Below are positions 43,357 through 52,026 of a DNA stretch of 64,000 nt, in pieces; position 1 is the first letter of the stretch, and every line of letters begins with the position of its first letter. This DNA is from Paraurantiacibacter namhicola. Its GTDB lineage: Bacteria; Pseudomonadota; Alphaproteobacteria; Sphingomonadales; Sphingomonadaceae. The stretch is from the NCBI RefSeq assembly GCF_001687545.1, contig NZ_CP016545.1, positions 806,001 to 870,000 of the forward strand, given 5' to 3'. The notes beneath the pieces are model-generated. The model was given only the letters and a program-made list of their open reading frames with translations, ran no database searches and was not told where the DNA came from. The translations under genes and the position numbers were made by a program.

Positions 43357-44503
43357 GATCGGCGTGCGGGGCAAACCGCACATCCTGCACGTAAGCGGGG
43401 ATTTTCCCGATCCGATCGCGCCTGCAAAGACGCCGGTAATCCGCACACTGCTGCATCTGACGCGCGATGATTTCGACCACCGCGTCATCTCCTTAAACCG
43501 GCATTCCCCGCCCGTGACCAAGTGGCTCTACCCGCGTCTCGAAGTGCGCGCCGGGACGGCCGAAGACCGTGTCCTGCCGATCAGCTACACGGCTCCACCG
43601 CACGGGCTGCACCATCATCGTATGCTGGAGCAGTTGGGCGACTGGATTGCGCGGCACTGTGTGCAGGACGGCAAGCCGGACCTGCTGTTGGGCCACAAGC
43701 TGGGTATCGAGGGGATCGCCGTAGCCCGCGCCGCTAACCGCCTCGGTATTCCCTACGCGCTGAGCATCCAGGGCAATACGGACCAGCGCATCCTGGCCGC
43801 GCGGCCCGACCTGCGCCGCCGCCTCGCCCGCATCTATCACGGCGCATCGCACGTCTTCCCCTTCACGCCCTGGGTCAAGAAAGCGGTCGAGAGCCGCCTT
43901 GGCGCCCGCGATGGCGGCGTCACGCTGCTGCCCTGTGCGATGGCGCGGGACGACATGCTCGCCCCGGTGGCGGGGGACGGAGGCATCGTCACCGCCTTCC
44001 ACCTGCGCAACGCCGGCATCAAGAACCTCGGCGCACTGGCGGCAGCGGCGCGGCAGGCATCTGTTCCCCTCACTGTGATCGGCGGCGGGAGCGAGGCGGA
44101 GGCAGAAGCTGCACGCACGCTGGCTGGCCCGGACATCGAATTTGCCGGCGCGGTCGATAATGCGCGGATTGCCGCGCGCTTCAACGCAGCCAGCGGCTTC
44201 GCCATGCCGAGCAGGCGCGAAAGCTTCGGCCTCGTCTTCGTGGAGGCGCTGTTTGCCGGCTGCCCCATTGCCTATCCCGCCGGGGCGGCGGTGGACGGCT
44301 ATTTCGACGACTGCCCCTTCGCCCTGCGCGTGGATGCGAGCGATAGCGGAGCGATTGCCGATGCACTGCGCACGCTGGTCGCCAGCGAGGCCCCGCTGAA
44401 GCAGGCCTTGGCCGAGTGGCAGCAAGGCGAGGCCGCGCGCCGCTTCACCCGCCCGGCCATTGCCGCTGCCTTCGCAACCGGCCTTCGAGGGGCGATGCGA
44501 TGA
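43346..44503 (+). CDS. Glycosyltransferase family 4
   Basis: A 385-residue GT-B fold enzyme. The C-terminal block ASGFAMPSRRESFGLVFVEALFAGCPI is the GT4 donor-binding motif (E-x7-E pattern), with VIGGGSE as the preceding strand. The N-terminal half starts ILHVSGDFPDP. It probably transfers a sugar during repeat-unit assembly on the inner face of the membrane. The ATG at 43346 overlaps the end of the preceding gene; a GTG at 43340 is an alternative. Its stop overlaps the next start (ATGA). Donor and acceptor are not deducible. Confidence 0.87.
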   Translation: MADRIGVRGKPHILHVSGDFPDPIAPAKTPVIRTLLHLTRDDFDHRVISLNRHSPPVTKWLYPRLEVRAGTAEDRVLPISYTAPPHGLHHHRMLEQLGDWIARHCVQDGKPDLLLGHKLGIEGIAVARAANRLGIPYALSIQGNTDQRILAARPDLRRRLARIYHGASHVFPFTPWVKKAVESRLGARDGGVTLLPCAMARDDMLAPVAGDGGIVTAFHLRNAGIKNLGALAAAARQASVPLTVIGGGSEAEAEAARTLAGPDIEFAGAVDNARIAARFNAASGFAMPSRRESFGLVFVEALFAGCPIAYPAGAAVDGYFDDCPFALRVDASDSGAIADALRTLVASEAPLKQALAEWQQGEAARRFTRPAIAAAFATGLRGAMR

Positions 44504-45957
44504 GCACGATCGGGCGCAACGCTGCCTATAATCTTGCCGGCTTCGGCGTGCCGCTGGTGCTCTTTTTCCTGACCATTCCGCTGTATATCGGGCTGATCGG
44601 TACGGCGCGTTACGGCGTGCTGGCCATCGTCTGGCTGGTGCTGGGCCTGTTCGGGATGATGGACCTTGGCCTCGGCCGCGCGGCCACGCAGCGGGTCGCG
44701 GCGCTGCGCGATGCCGCGCCGGAGGACAGGCTGCGCGCGCTGGGCACGGCGCTGGCGTCCAATTTCGTCATCGGCCTGCTGGGCGCACTGCTGATGGGCG
44801 GCGCGGCCTGGTATATCTTTGCCCACGGGATGAAACTTGACCCTTGGCTGCGGCAGGAGGCTTTGCCGCTGGTCCCGCTGATGGCCATGGCCGTGCCGAT
44901 GATGACCACGCTCAACATCCTGAGCGGCGCGCTGCAGGGGCGAGAGCGCTTCTTCATCACCAATCGCATCACCATCACCAATGCCGCGCTGTTCCAGCTG
45001 ATGCCGCTGGCGGTGGCCTGGCTGGTGGGGCCAACGCTCGTGTGGCTGGTCGTCGCCGCGCTGGCCGCCCGGCTGCTGGCCGCACTGCTGCTGTGGCGGG
45101 CATGCCGCAAGGAGTTCGGCAGCGGGGCCCTGGCCCGCTGGGACCGGAAGGATATGCGATCCATGCTGGGCTATGGCGGCTGGGTGAGCGTGTCGGGCCT
45201 CGTCGGCATGGCGCTCGTCTTTTCAGACCGCTTCCTGATCGGTGCATTGGTGGGCGCAGTGGCCGTGACAATCTACGCCGTCCCGCTGGACGCCACACGC
45301 CGCATCGCCGTGATCGCGGATTCGCTGGCCAACGCCCTGTTCCCGAGGCTGGCCGTGACGGACGCCGATGCCAGCCGGATGCTGATGCGCGGTGCGGTCT
45401 CGGCGCTCTATGCTCTGGCGACGCCGTTGGTGGTGGGTGTTATCATCCTGGCGGAGCCGCTGATCCGGTTCTGGCTGGGCGACGACATCGGATCGCGCTC
45501 CGCACCGCTGGCGCAGATCCTGGCCATAGCGGGTTGGATAAACATCTTTGCCAAACCGCCTTATGCGCAATTGCAGGCGCAGGACCGGCCGCGCGCAGTG
45601 GCCCTCCTGATGCTGGCCCAGCTTCCGTTCTTCCTGCTGGCGCTGTGGTGGGTCCTGCCGCGTTACGGGCTGGAAGGCGCCGCCTGGGTCTACCTGGCGC
45701 GCAATACCGTGGATACGTTTGCGCTTTACCTCGCCGCAACCGGCAGGATCGAGCGCGGCTGGCAGCTGGCGCTGACATTCGCCGCGCTGGTGGCACTGGT
45801 GCTGGTGCTGCAATCGCAGCCGGTCCCGGGCTTCCTTGGCGCGCTTGGTCCGGCTGTGATTGCGGGGGCCGTTTCACTCATTATCGGCCTGTGGGCCTTG
45901 CCGCCGGAATCGCGTGAACGCATTGCAGGCTTGGCCAGACGCGGTAACAGGGCCTGA
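44500..45957 (+). CDS. Polysaccharide flippase (Wzx-like)
   Basis: A 485-residue protein with about twelve to fourteen membrane helices and the pattern of MOP-superfamily oligosaccharide flippases (NAAYNLAGFGVPLVLFFLTIPLYIGLIGTARYG at the N-terminus, MDLGLGRAATQRVA next). It should flip the lipid-linked repeat unit of this locus to the periplasm for the Wzy-type polymerases. The start overlaps the glycosyltransferase stop, and the acetyltransferase gene begins three bases after its own stop, so the three genes form a tight unit. Confidence 0.88.
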   Translation: MSTIGRNAAYNLAGFGVPLVLFFLTIPLYIGLIGTARYGVLAIVWLVLGLFGMMDLGLGRAATQRVAALRDAAPEDRLRALGTALASNFVIGLLGALLMGGAAWYIFAHGMKLDPWLRQEALPLVPLMAMAVPMMTTLNILSGALQGRERFFITNRITITNAALFQLMPLAVAWLVGPTLVWLVVAALAARLLAALLLWRACRKEFGSGALARWDRKDMRSMLGYGGWVSVSGLVGMALVFSDRFLIGALVGAVAVTIYAVPLDATRRIAVIADSLANALFPRLAVTDADASRMLMRGAVSALYALATPLVVGVIILAEPLIRFWLGDDIGSRSAPLAQILAIAGWINIFAKPPYAQLQAQDRPRAVALLMLAQLPFFLLALWWVLPRYGLEGAAWVYLARNTVDTFALYLAATGRIERGWQLALTFAALVALVLVLQSQPVPGFLGALGPAVIAGAVSLIIGLWALPPESRERIAGLARRGNRA

Positions 45958-45960
45958 GAC

Positions 45961-46563
45961 ATGCGAAAGAAGCCACTCCACCTGCGCATCGCCCGCAAGC
46001 TGGGCATCAGGCCCAGGCCCAGGATGCTGGCTGCCGTCTGGCCGAAATACGATATCGGTCGCGGCAGTTACGGTGATCTGGACATCATCGACTTCGGCGA
46101 GGGGACGCGTTTCTCGATGGGCAGCTACTGCTCCGTCGCGGAAGATTGCCGGGTTCTGCTGGGCGGTGGGCATCGCACGGACTGGGTAACCACCTACCCC
46201 TTCTCGGTCCTCGAACCCTCGTTATCCGGTATTCCGGGCCATCCGGTCAGCCGGGGCGATGTGTGCATTGGCAGCGATGTCTGGCTGGCCAGCAATGTCA
46301 CGATCACCTCCGGCGTGACGATCGGCGACGGAGCGGTCGTCATGACCGGGGCCGTGGTGACCCGCGACGTCGCGCCTTATGCCATCGTCGGCGGCGTACC
46401 CGCCCGCGAAGTCCGCAAGCGGTTCGACGATGCGACGATAGAGCGCCTGCTGGCCCTGCGCTGGTGGGACTGGCCGCACGAACGGATCGTAGCGGCGGGG
46501 GAGCATCTCATGTCGGACGATATCGGCCGGTTCCTTGACCTCGCCGAAGCCGGGGACATCTGA
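45961..46563 (+). CDS. CatB-like O-acetyltransferase (left-handed beta-helix)
   Basis: A 200-residue hexapeptide-repeat acetyltransferase. The repeat region VCIGSDVWLASNVTITSGVTIGDGAVVMTGAVVTRDV and the end motif PYAIVGGVPAREVRKRF are the hallmarks of the CatB/VatD-like group. It would acetylate a sugar hydroxyl of the polymer or its precursor with acetyl-CoA. It lies three bases after the flippase gene. An SGNH hydrolase gene that could remove such acetyls is 1 kb downstream. Confidence 0.87.
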   Translation: MRKKPLHLRIARKLGIRPRPRMLAAVWPKYDIGRGSYGDLDIIDFGEGTRFSMGSYCSVAEDCRVLLGGGHRTDWVTTYPFSVLEPSLSGIPGHPVSRGDVCIGSDVWLASNVTITSGVTIGDGAVVMTGAVVTRDVAPYAIVGGVPAREVRKRFDDATIERLLALRWWDWPHERIVAAGEHLMSDDIGRFLDLAEAGDI

Positions 46564-46575
46564 CCGCGGGAAGGC

Positions 46576-47208
46576 TCAGCCGTCAGCCGGCCGCTTCACC
46601 CGGACCAGGTACTTTGCCGTTGCGAAGCCCTTCACAAAGGGCAACCTGATCAGCGTCTTGTCAATCCGGCTGCCGGTGGGCAGGGCAGCGACTTCGTCCA
46701 GTTGCAGCCCGCTCGAAAGCATCAGCGAAACGGCAGTCTCGCGCACGAAGAAGCGCAGGTGTGTCCGGTCGAGGATGCCCGCGTCCTGGTAAGTCCATTT
46801 GTCGCCCATCATCAGCGGGCCGGTCACGCTGCGATGGCGGACATTGGGGATGGTGGCCAGCAACACGCCGCCCGGCTTCAGCAGCGTGTGCAGCCGCGCC
46901 ACCATGGCCCATGGGTCCACCAGGTGTTCCAGTATGTCGCAGGCCGTGACGATGTCGAACAGGCCCTGCTCCTCGCCGATACGCTCGATGAAGCCGTCCG
47001 CCGTCAGGTCGCCATTGTAATTGAAGTCCAGCTGGGCGTCGGGGTGGGGTTCCACCATGTCGGCCACGCCCACCACATCGGCAATGCCGGCCTGCTTGGC
47101 CGCAGTGGCGGTCGCGCCATCGCCGCCGCCCACATCCAGCATTTTCCCGCCGCGTGGCAGGTAGGGGAAGATGTCGGACCGGACGTGCGAATGATAACCG
47201 AGCTGCAT
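46576..47208 (-). CDS. Class I SAM-dependent methyltransferase
   Basis: A 210-residue protein: motif I is KMLDVGGGDGATATAAKQAG, followed by FDIVTACDILEHLVDPWAM (motif with the acid/His of small-molecule methyltransferases) and LKPGGVLLATIPNVRH. It resembles methyltransferases that act on sugars or lipid-linked glycans in polysaccharide loci. It is convergent with the acetyltransferase gene, 12 bases away, and divergent from a small membrane-protein gene. Acceptor unknown. Confidence 0.85.
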   Translation of the reverse strand: MQLGYHSHVRSDIFPYLPRGGKMLDVGGGDGATATAAKQAGIADVVGVADMVEPHPDAQLDFNYNGDLTADGFIERIGEEQGLFDIVTACDILEHLVDPWAMVARLHTLLKPGGVLLATIPNVRHRSVTGPLMMGDKWTYQDAGILDRTHLRFFVRETAVSLMLSSGLQLDEVAALPTGSRIDKTLIRLPFVKGFATAKYLVRVKRPADG

Positions 47209-47299
47209 GGGGTGATGGGTATCCTGAACCTGCCGAGAGCATTGCTTGCTTTCAAGCTACCGAGGCGTTAGCGGCAAGGCGCTTGGAAGGGAAGATTTC

Positions 47300-47419
47300 G
47301 TGGTCGATCATCGCAAATTGGAAACAAACCGTCGCCGCAAGCGGGACCTTTTGTATTACGTCGGGGGTTCTGTGATCATCGTGGTGATCCTGTTTGTCCT
47401 CCTGAACGTCCTGCGCTGA
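47300..47419 (+). CDS. Small single-span membrane protein, 39 residues
   Basis: A GTG start at 47300 with AAGGGAAG about seven bases upstream opens a 39-codon frame ending TGA at 47417-47419. The N-terminal half is basic (NRRRKR), followed by YYVGGSVIIVVILFVLLNVL, a near-perfect 20-residue membrane helix, and an Arg end. The basic side predicts an N-in topology. This gene is too short for common ORF filters. It sits in the 307-base gap between the methyltransferase and SGNH genes. No family is recognised; translation is likely but not shown. Confidence 0.6.
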   Translation: MVDHRKLETNRRRKRDLLYYVGGSVIIVVILFVLLNVLR

Positions 47420-47515
47420 GATAACTCGCGCAAAAGCCGCCGCGCCTGCCGCGATGGCGGGCTAGGTATTCTGCCGTAATTCCAGCTCCCATCCCTTGGC
47501 CTATGTGTACCGGCC

Positions 47516-48100
47516 ATGGGCCGATCCGCATTATACGCACTGGCAGGCAGCGCTGCCCTGCTGACAGGGCTGCTGATTGGCGACCTGCGCGGGGAAAGCC
47601 CGCCCTATGCCAGCGCGCGCACCCCCTTCGTGAAGGTCCTTGCACAGCAATACGGGCCGGCTGACACGTTGGTGCTGGGCGATAGCCTGGTGGAGCAGAC
47701 GTACCTCGCGGGCGCGTGTGGACGCACTTTCAACGCCGGAATCGGCGGGGCGCGCACGCAGCAGGCCATGCAGGCGCTGCCCGGCCTGCTGGAAGCTACG
47801 CAGCCCCGGACGGTGGTGATCGCGATTGGCGCCAACCATTTCGCTGCGGGGGACGAGATGGAGGATTTCCGCCGCCTCTATCCGCAGCTCGTCAGCATGG
47901 CGGGCGGATACGACCTGATCTTGGTCGGCGTGGCGAACTCCCCCGCCGCCAGCGCCTTCGTGGCGCAGACGGCGAAGGAGAGGGGAGCCCGCTATGTCCA
48001 GGCGGTAACCGGGCCGACTGGCCCCGATGGCCTGCACTACACCGCCACCGGGTCGAAGCGGCTGCGTGAAGCGATCGCCGGGGCCTGCCGTCAGGCGTAA
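47516..48100 (+). CDS. SGNH/GDSL hydrolase family protein
   Basis: A 194-residue protein with an N-terminal membrane helix or signal (residues 5-22). The GDSL block is VLGDSLVEQ (nucleophile Ser), block III is IGANHF (Asn), and block V is DGLHYT (Asp and His), giving a complete catalytic set. Such enzymes are often O-acetyl esterases on polysaccharides, and an O-acetyltransferase is encoded in the same locus. Its last ten bases overlap the convergent spike-fibre gene. Whether it acts on the exopolysaccharide is inference. Confidence 0.8.
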   Translation: MGRSALYALAGSAALLTGLLIGDLRGESPPYASARTPFVKVLAQQYGPADTLVLGDSLVEQTYLAGACGRTFNAGIGGARTQQAMQALPGLLEATQPRTVVIAIGANHFAAGDEMEDFRRLYPQLVSMAGGYDLILVGVANSPAASAFVAQTAKERGARYVQAVTGPTGPDGLHYTATGSKRLREAIAGACRQA

Positions 48101-50187
48101 GGCCCGGCGGCCTGCGGGCCATTGCCGCGCGGATTGCCCGCAAGGTCGAAGGCCAGGACCGCATCGGGCTGGATCCCGCGCGCGGGAGATGCCGCAATCA
48201 GCGCATAGTCTCCGCCGCCCGCACCTGCCATGGGCGCCTCTGCTGTGCCCGAAGTGGACCTGTCCTGTACGAAGCCGGGATCGCCCGCGCCGATCAGGCT
48301 GCCCGGTCCGGGATAAGTCTGCGCTTCGCTTGACGGGGCGTTGGGCAGGGACACGGTGAAGTTGCCCGAACAGCCGACACCGTGGGTCAGCGGGAACTGG
48401 CCGAGACGCGACCCGTCCTGCTGGAAGATGTCGCCCTTGGTGTTGAACTGTTCGCACAAATTCCCGGCATAACGCACCAGCGTGTGCGTGCGGGTCGCCG
48501 CGGGATGCTCGTCATAACAGATGTTCCAGCGGCCGAGCTGGCCCTCGCCAGTCCCGCAATTGTGGAACATGACAGCGTGGCTGACATCGCCGAGCCCGAC
48601 GCTGGCGAGCACGAACGCGGCGGCGCTTGCTTCCGTATGCGTGACCTCGATCAGGTTCTGCACGATGGCCACCGGGCCGATCCGCTGGCCCGCGACGCTG
48701 CCGGCAAAGGTGATCGTCCCGGTCACTGCCGCCGGGCTGCGCCATTCATTGCCATAGAAGAGCGCGCCCTTCGCCGGATCGGCGACGCGGCATGCCCCGG
48801 CATTCGTCATGCGGCTGCCGAGCGTCACCCACGCTTCGGGTCCGCCGCCCGCCATGTCCGCATCCAGCCCGCGCAGCATGCGAAGCTCGCCCGCGCTCGT
48901 CTGGAGGAGGTTGTTGTTATAGCCCGTCATCTGCATCCCATGGACGGATATATGCGAATTCGCGCGCCAAGAACCTGCGTGCCCGGCATTGTCGAACACC
49001 ACGTCATGGAAGCGGACTTCCAGCTGCGCGGCTGCTTCGCCGTAGAAGGCATGGGGACCGGTGCGCGCGATCGTGAGGTCACGGAATGTCAGCGCGCCTT
49101 CGGACAGGCCGGTGGAGTGGTCCTTGAAATAGGTGCGAAGGCTCGCATTCCATTCGAGGATTGCGGCCTCGCGGGCCGTGCCCGGTGCGCGCTCCACGAT
49201 GACCGCCGCGATGTCCTGCGGGTAGAAGGGCTGCCAGCCAATCGCACCGCAGCGCACGCGGTCGAGCACGCGGATGCGCAGGCCGTCGAAGGATCCCGTT
49301 GCCGCCCCCAGCTGGCTGCGTGCCCGGGTGAAGGCCCCGGCCAGCGTCAGGCATGGCGCAGCCAGTGCGGCGGCATTGTCCGCCGAGACGACTCCGGTCG
49401 CGTCGCTTCCGGTTGAGGAGAGGTAAACGACCGGCGGATTGGCCGCGCGGGCGACATCCTTGCGGAACCAGCGGCGAGAGAATTCGCGCGGGGCGGCGTT
49501 GTCCTCGCTGCGCAGCACCGATGCCTCCGCGCCGAACCACGGCACCACTTCGGCTTCCAGCCATACGGGCCCATCGGGCAGGGCGGAGACGTCCAGCGTG
49601 CCGGAATAGGTCTCCAGCGGCTGGCGATCTTCGCATAAGGCGGACAGCCCGGTCTGCGAAACCACCTGCCAGGCAGTCGAGGCCGCGCCATTGCTGGCCC
49701 GCACGCGCACGCATGCCACCTGCCGGCCAGTACCGTCGACCGGATCGGGCCGGGCGTCGCGGTGGAAAGCGACCAGCTCCCACGCCAGCGCTGCGCCCAC
49801 GATTTCCCGCGCCGGCATGGTCCATGCGGCAATCGGTTTCGGCGCGGCGGCGGTGCTGGCGTTGTCCCAGCCCGCGACCGCGTCCGTAGCGTAGAGATAA
49901 TCGGACAGGGCGACGCGGCCGGGTGTATCCTGCGCGTGGTCGGGCCAGGCTTCACGCACGCGCTTCGTCAGCAGGGTGGTGGCGGCGTGGCTGGCCGGCG
50001 CCCCACTTGCCGAGAAGCCCTGCCTTTGCACAGCCAGTGGCTGCATGGAGAGGTCCTGCGGCGAGTCCAGCCGGACCGACCAGCCGTTGTCCTCGATTGT
50101 TGGCGGCGGGGCAGCCACCACGCCGCTGCCGCCGGGCAGCGCACGCCTGCGATGGCGCGCGCCGTAGCCAAAGCCCAGGCGCCCCAT
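48091..50187 (-). CDS. Putative GTA/phage-like head-spike fibre with beta-helix domain
   Basis: A 698-residue protein with no signal peptide. The N-terminus is short and basic (LGFGYGARHRRR) followed by Gly/Pro-rich sequence, as in capsid- or tail-attached spike proteins. A middle domain (about 60-240) leads to VVYLSSTGSDATGVV and APCLTLAGAFTRAR, the opening of right-handed beta-helix (pectate-lyase-like) folds, and the following 400 residues have the periodic short strands of such a fold. The gene follows the spike base gene with a one-base overlap (TGATG). In Rhodobacter capsulatus the pair rcc01079/rcc01080 makes GTA head spikes. A cytoplasmic hypothetical or a glycan-binding protein is the alternative. 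Confidence 0.65.
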   Translation of the reverse strand: MGRLGFGYGARHRRRALPGGSGVVAAPPPTIEDNGWSVRLDSPQDLSMQPLAVQRQGFSASGAPASHAATTLLTKRVREAWPDHAQDTPGRVALSDYLYATDAVAGWDNASTAAAPKPIAAWTMPAREIVGAALAWELVAFHRDARPDPVDGTGRQVACVRVRASNGAASTAWQVVSQTGLSALCEDRQPLETYSGTLDVSALPDGPVWLEAEVVPWFGAEASVLRSEDNAAPREFSRRWFRKDVARAANPPVVYLSSTGSDATGVVSADNAAALAAPCLTLAGAFTRARSQLGAATGSFDGLRIRVLDRVRCGAIGWQPFYPQDIAAVIVERAPGTAREAAILEWNASLRTYFKDHSTGLSEGALTFRDLTIARTGPHAFYGEAAAQLEVRFHDVVFDNAGHAGSWRANSHISVHGMQMTGYNNNLLQTSAGELRMLRGLDADMAGGGPEAWVTLGSRMTNAGACRVADPAKGALFYGNEWRSPAAVTGTITFAGSVAGQRIGPVAIVQNLIEVTHTEASAAAFVLASVGLGDVSHAVMFHNCGTGEGQLGRWNICYDEHPAATRTHTLVRYAGNLCEQFNTKGDIFQQDGSRLGQFPLTHGVGCSGNFTVSLPNAPSSEAQTYPGPGSLIGAGDPGFVQDRSTSGTAEAPMAGAGGGDYALIAASPARGIQPDAVLAFDLAGNPRGNGPQAAGPYA

Positions 50188-50456
50188 CAGGAAAGGCCGA
50201 CCAGGTCGGCGGCCGTGGTCCCGGACACGCGCACGGCCCGCACTCGAATGTCGAGGATGCTGCCGGCGGGCACGTTGCGGAAGGTCACATCGACATCCGC
50301 ATCCGCTGCGCGCAGCACGATATCGCCGCCCGTGCCAACATAGATCGCCTTGGTCAGCCGATCGAGGTCGGCATTGTCGGCAGGGGTGACAGGGAAACAG
50401 TCACGCGCAGGATCGCCGGGCGTGTCCACGGTGCGGTTGAAGGGGTCGAAAGCCAT
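50187..50456 (-). CDS. Spike base protein, RCAP_Rcc01079 family
   Basis: An 89-residue protein recognised by FPVTPADNADLDRLTKAIYVG, TGGDIVLRAADADVDVTFRN, and the end VRVSGTTAADLVGLS, the pattern of the family named after Rcc01079 of Rhodobacter capsulatus. That protein forms the base on which the GTA head spike stands. GGAG seven bases before the ATG supports the start. No signal peptide. It is first of a two-gene unit with the large fibre gene. The rest of a GTA or prophage structural cluster is not in the window, which matches R. capsulatus, where the spike genes are separate from the main cluster. Confidence 0.8.
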   Translation of the reverse strand: MAFDPFNRTVDTPGDPARDCFPVTPADNADLDRLTKAIYVGTGGDIVLRAADADVDVTFRNVPAGSILDIRVRAVRVSGTTAADLVGLS

Positions 50457-50679
50457 TGTCGTTCTCCGGATGATGATTCGGGAAGGGGAGAACGGGTCCG
50501 CTATTCAGGGGTGAGATTTGTAGGAAAGCGGAAAGTTCTCAGGCCGCCCCGGCCTGCCACACTGACCGTCCCTTGCGCCTCCGCCGAAACGGGCCGTAAA
50601 TCCCACCATGAGCCAGGCCGGTGAACACCGCTGCGCTTTATGTAGAACTTTGCGGCAGGGACGCTATTAAGTCCCCCGC

Positions 50680-52026
50680 ATGTCGAGCATTGCCGTCACC
50701 TCCAGCCGTCCCGCACCCGCCGCGGAACCGGCGCGCAGCCGCGCCGAAGCGACCGCCGCAGGGCCGGTCTGGATTGCCGCGCTGCTGTTCTACGCAGCCA
50801 TGCTGCCCCGTGAGATCAGGCTGCAGTTCGGCCAGTTCGTGATCTTCCCGGACCGCGCATACATGTATGCGATGACGCCGTTTATCCTGATGGCGATCGC
50901 GCGCGGGGCCTTGCGCTTCCGCCCGATAGACACCTGCGTGTTTGGTGCAGCGGCGTGGATGATCGTGGCCATGATGGCCAATTACGGGTTTGCCGATGGC
51001 CTGGAGCGCGGCGGCGCGCAGGCTTTCGATACGGTGCTGGCTTACCTGATCGGGCGGATATCGGTCCGCTCGCTGCACGACCTGCGACGCCTGCTGGTTT
51101 TTGTCGCCCCGGGCTTCGCCATTTCGGGCGGGATCATGCTTCTCGAAAGTGTGTCGCGACGCCTGATCCTCCAGCCGCTGGCGCAGAGCGTTTTCGGGCC
51201 CCTGCCGGTCTATCTCAGCGGTGAAGAGGCTGGCGTTCAAAACCGCGCTGGGGAGATCAGGCTTGGCCTCATGCGCGCACAGGCAGGCTTCCCGCACTCG
51301 ATCCTTGCCGGCGTTTTCCTTGCAAGCGGCCTTGGGCTTTACCTGTTCGGCTGGCTCAAGATGCCTCCAAAGATGGCCGGGATCGCCGGATCGCTGTTCG
51401 GTTTCTTCTCGCTGAGCTCGGCAGCGATCCTGGCCCTGATGGTGACAGCCGGTCTGACGGCGTATGAATTCCTCCAGCGGCGCATCCGCGAACTGAACTG
51501 GCCGCTGCTGATCGGCGCGGTCATAGCGGTTGCGACCGTGATCCAGATTGCTTCGAAGAGCGGTCTTGTCAGCGTATTCGTACGTTACTTCACGCTCAGC
51601 CCGGCAACCGGCTATTTCCGGACGCTGATCTGGGAATACGGGCTGTTGTCGGTGAGCAATTACCCGATCTTCGGCATCGGTTTCGAAGGCTACGAACGGC
51701 CGACCTGGGTGGTGACCGAATCGATCGACGCCCACTGGCTGCTGCTGGCTGTGCGTTACGGCATTCCCTCGGCGCTGCTTCTGACCGGCTTTTTCGTCGG
51801 AGCGATTACGCTGGTCGCCCGCGCAAGCTCGCGCCTGCCAATGGCGGACCTGATGACAATGCGCGGCCTGGCATTCGCGCTGGTCACCCTTTTCCTGACC
51901 GGTTTCACGGTGGCATTTACCGGCGGCATCTTCGCCTATTTCATCGCCCTGGCCGGGATCGGCATCACGATCTCGCACAATCTGCAGACGCAGGCGGCCG
52001 CAGGCCCGCAAACCGGGGCAGCCTGA
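50680..52026 (+). CDS. O-antigen polymerase-like membrane protein (Wzy)
   Basis: A 448-residue protein with about ten membrane helices. It has the layout of O-antigen polymerase/ligase-like proteins: a first set of helices, a block RLGLMRAQAGFPHSILAGVFLASG, a periplasmic loop with YPIFGIGFEGYERPTW, and helices to the end. Sequence similarity within this family is low, so the assignment rests on layout and context. Its stop overlaps the start of the TagA/WecG gene by one base (TGATG). With the 37.8-kb gene it gives two polymerase/ligase-like proteins in one locus. Confidence 0.75.
   Translation: MSSIAVTSSRPAPAAEPARSRAEATAAGPVWIAALLFYAAMLPREIRLQFGQFVIFPDRAYMYAMTPFILMAIARGALRFRPIDTCVFGAAAWMIVAMMANYGFADGLERGGAQAFDTVLAYLIGRISVRSLHDLRRLLVFVAPGFAISGGIMLLESVSRRLILQPLAQSVFGPLPVYLSGEEAGVQNRAGEIRLGLMRAQAGFPHSILAGVFLASGLGLYLFGWLKMPPKMAGIAGSLFGFFSLSSAAILALMVTAGLTAYEFLQRRIRELNWPLLIGAVIAVATVIQIASKSGLVSVFVRYFTLSPATGYFRTLIWEYGLLSVSNYPIFGIGFEGYERPTWVVTESIDAHWLLLAVRYGIPSALLLTGFFVGAITLVARASSRLPMADLMTMRGLAFALVTLFLTGFTVAFTGGIFAYFIALAGIGITISHNLQTQAAAGPQTGAA

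Noticed and set aside
48091-50456. A complete prophage or GTA cluster in the window
   Set aside because: No capsid, portal, terminase, tail or lysis genes are present. Only the two spike-like genes are found.
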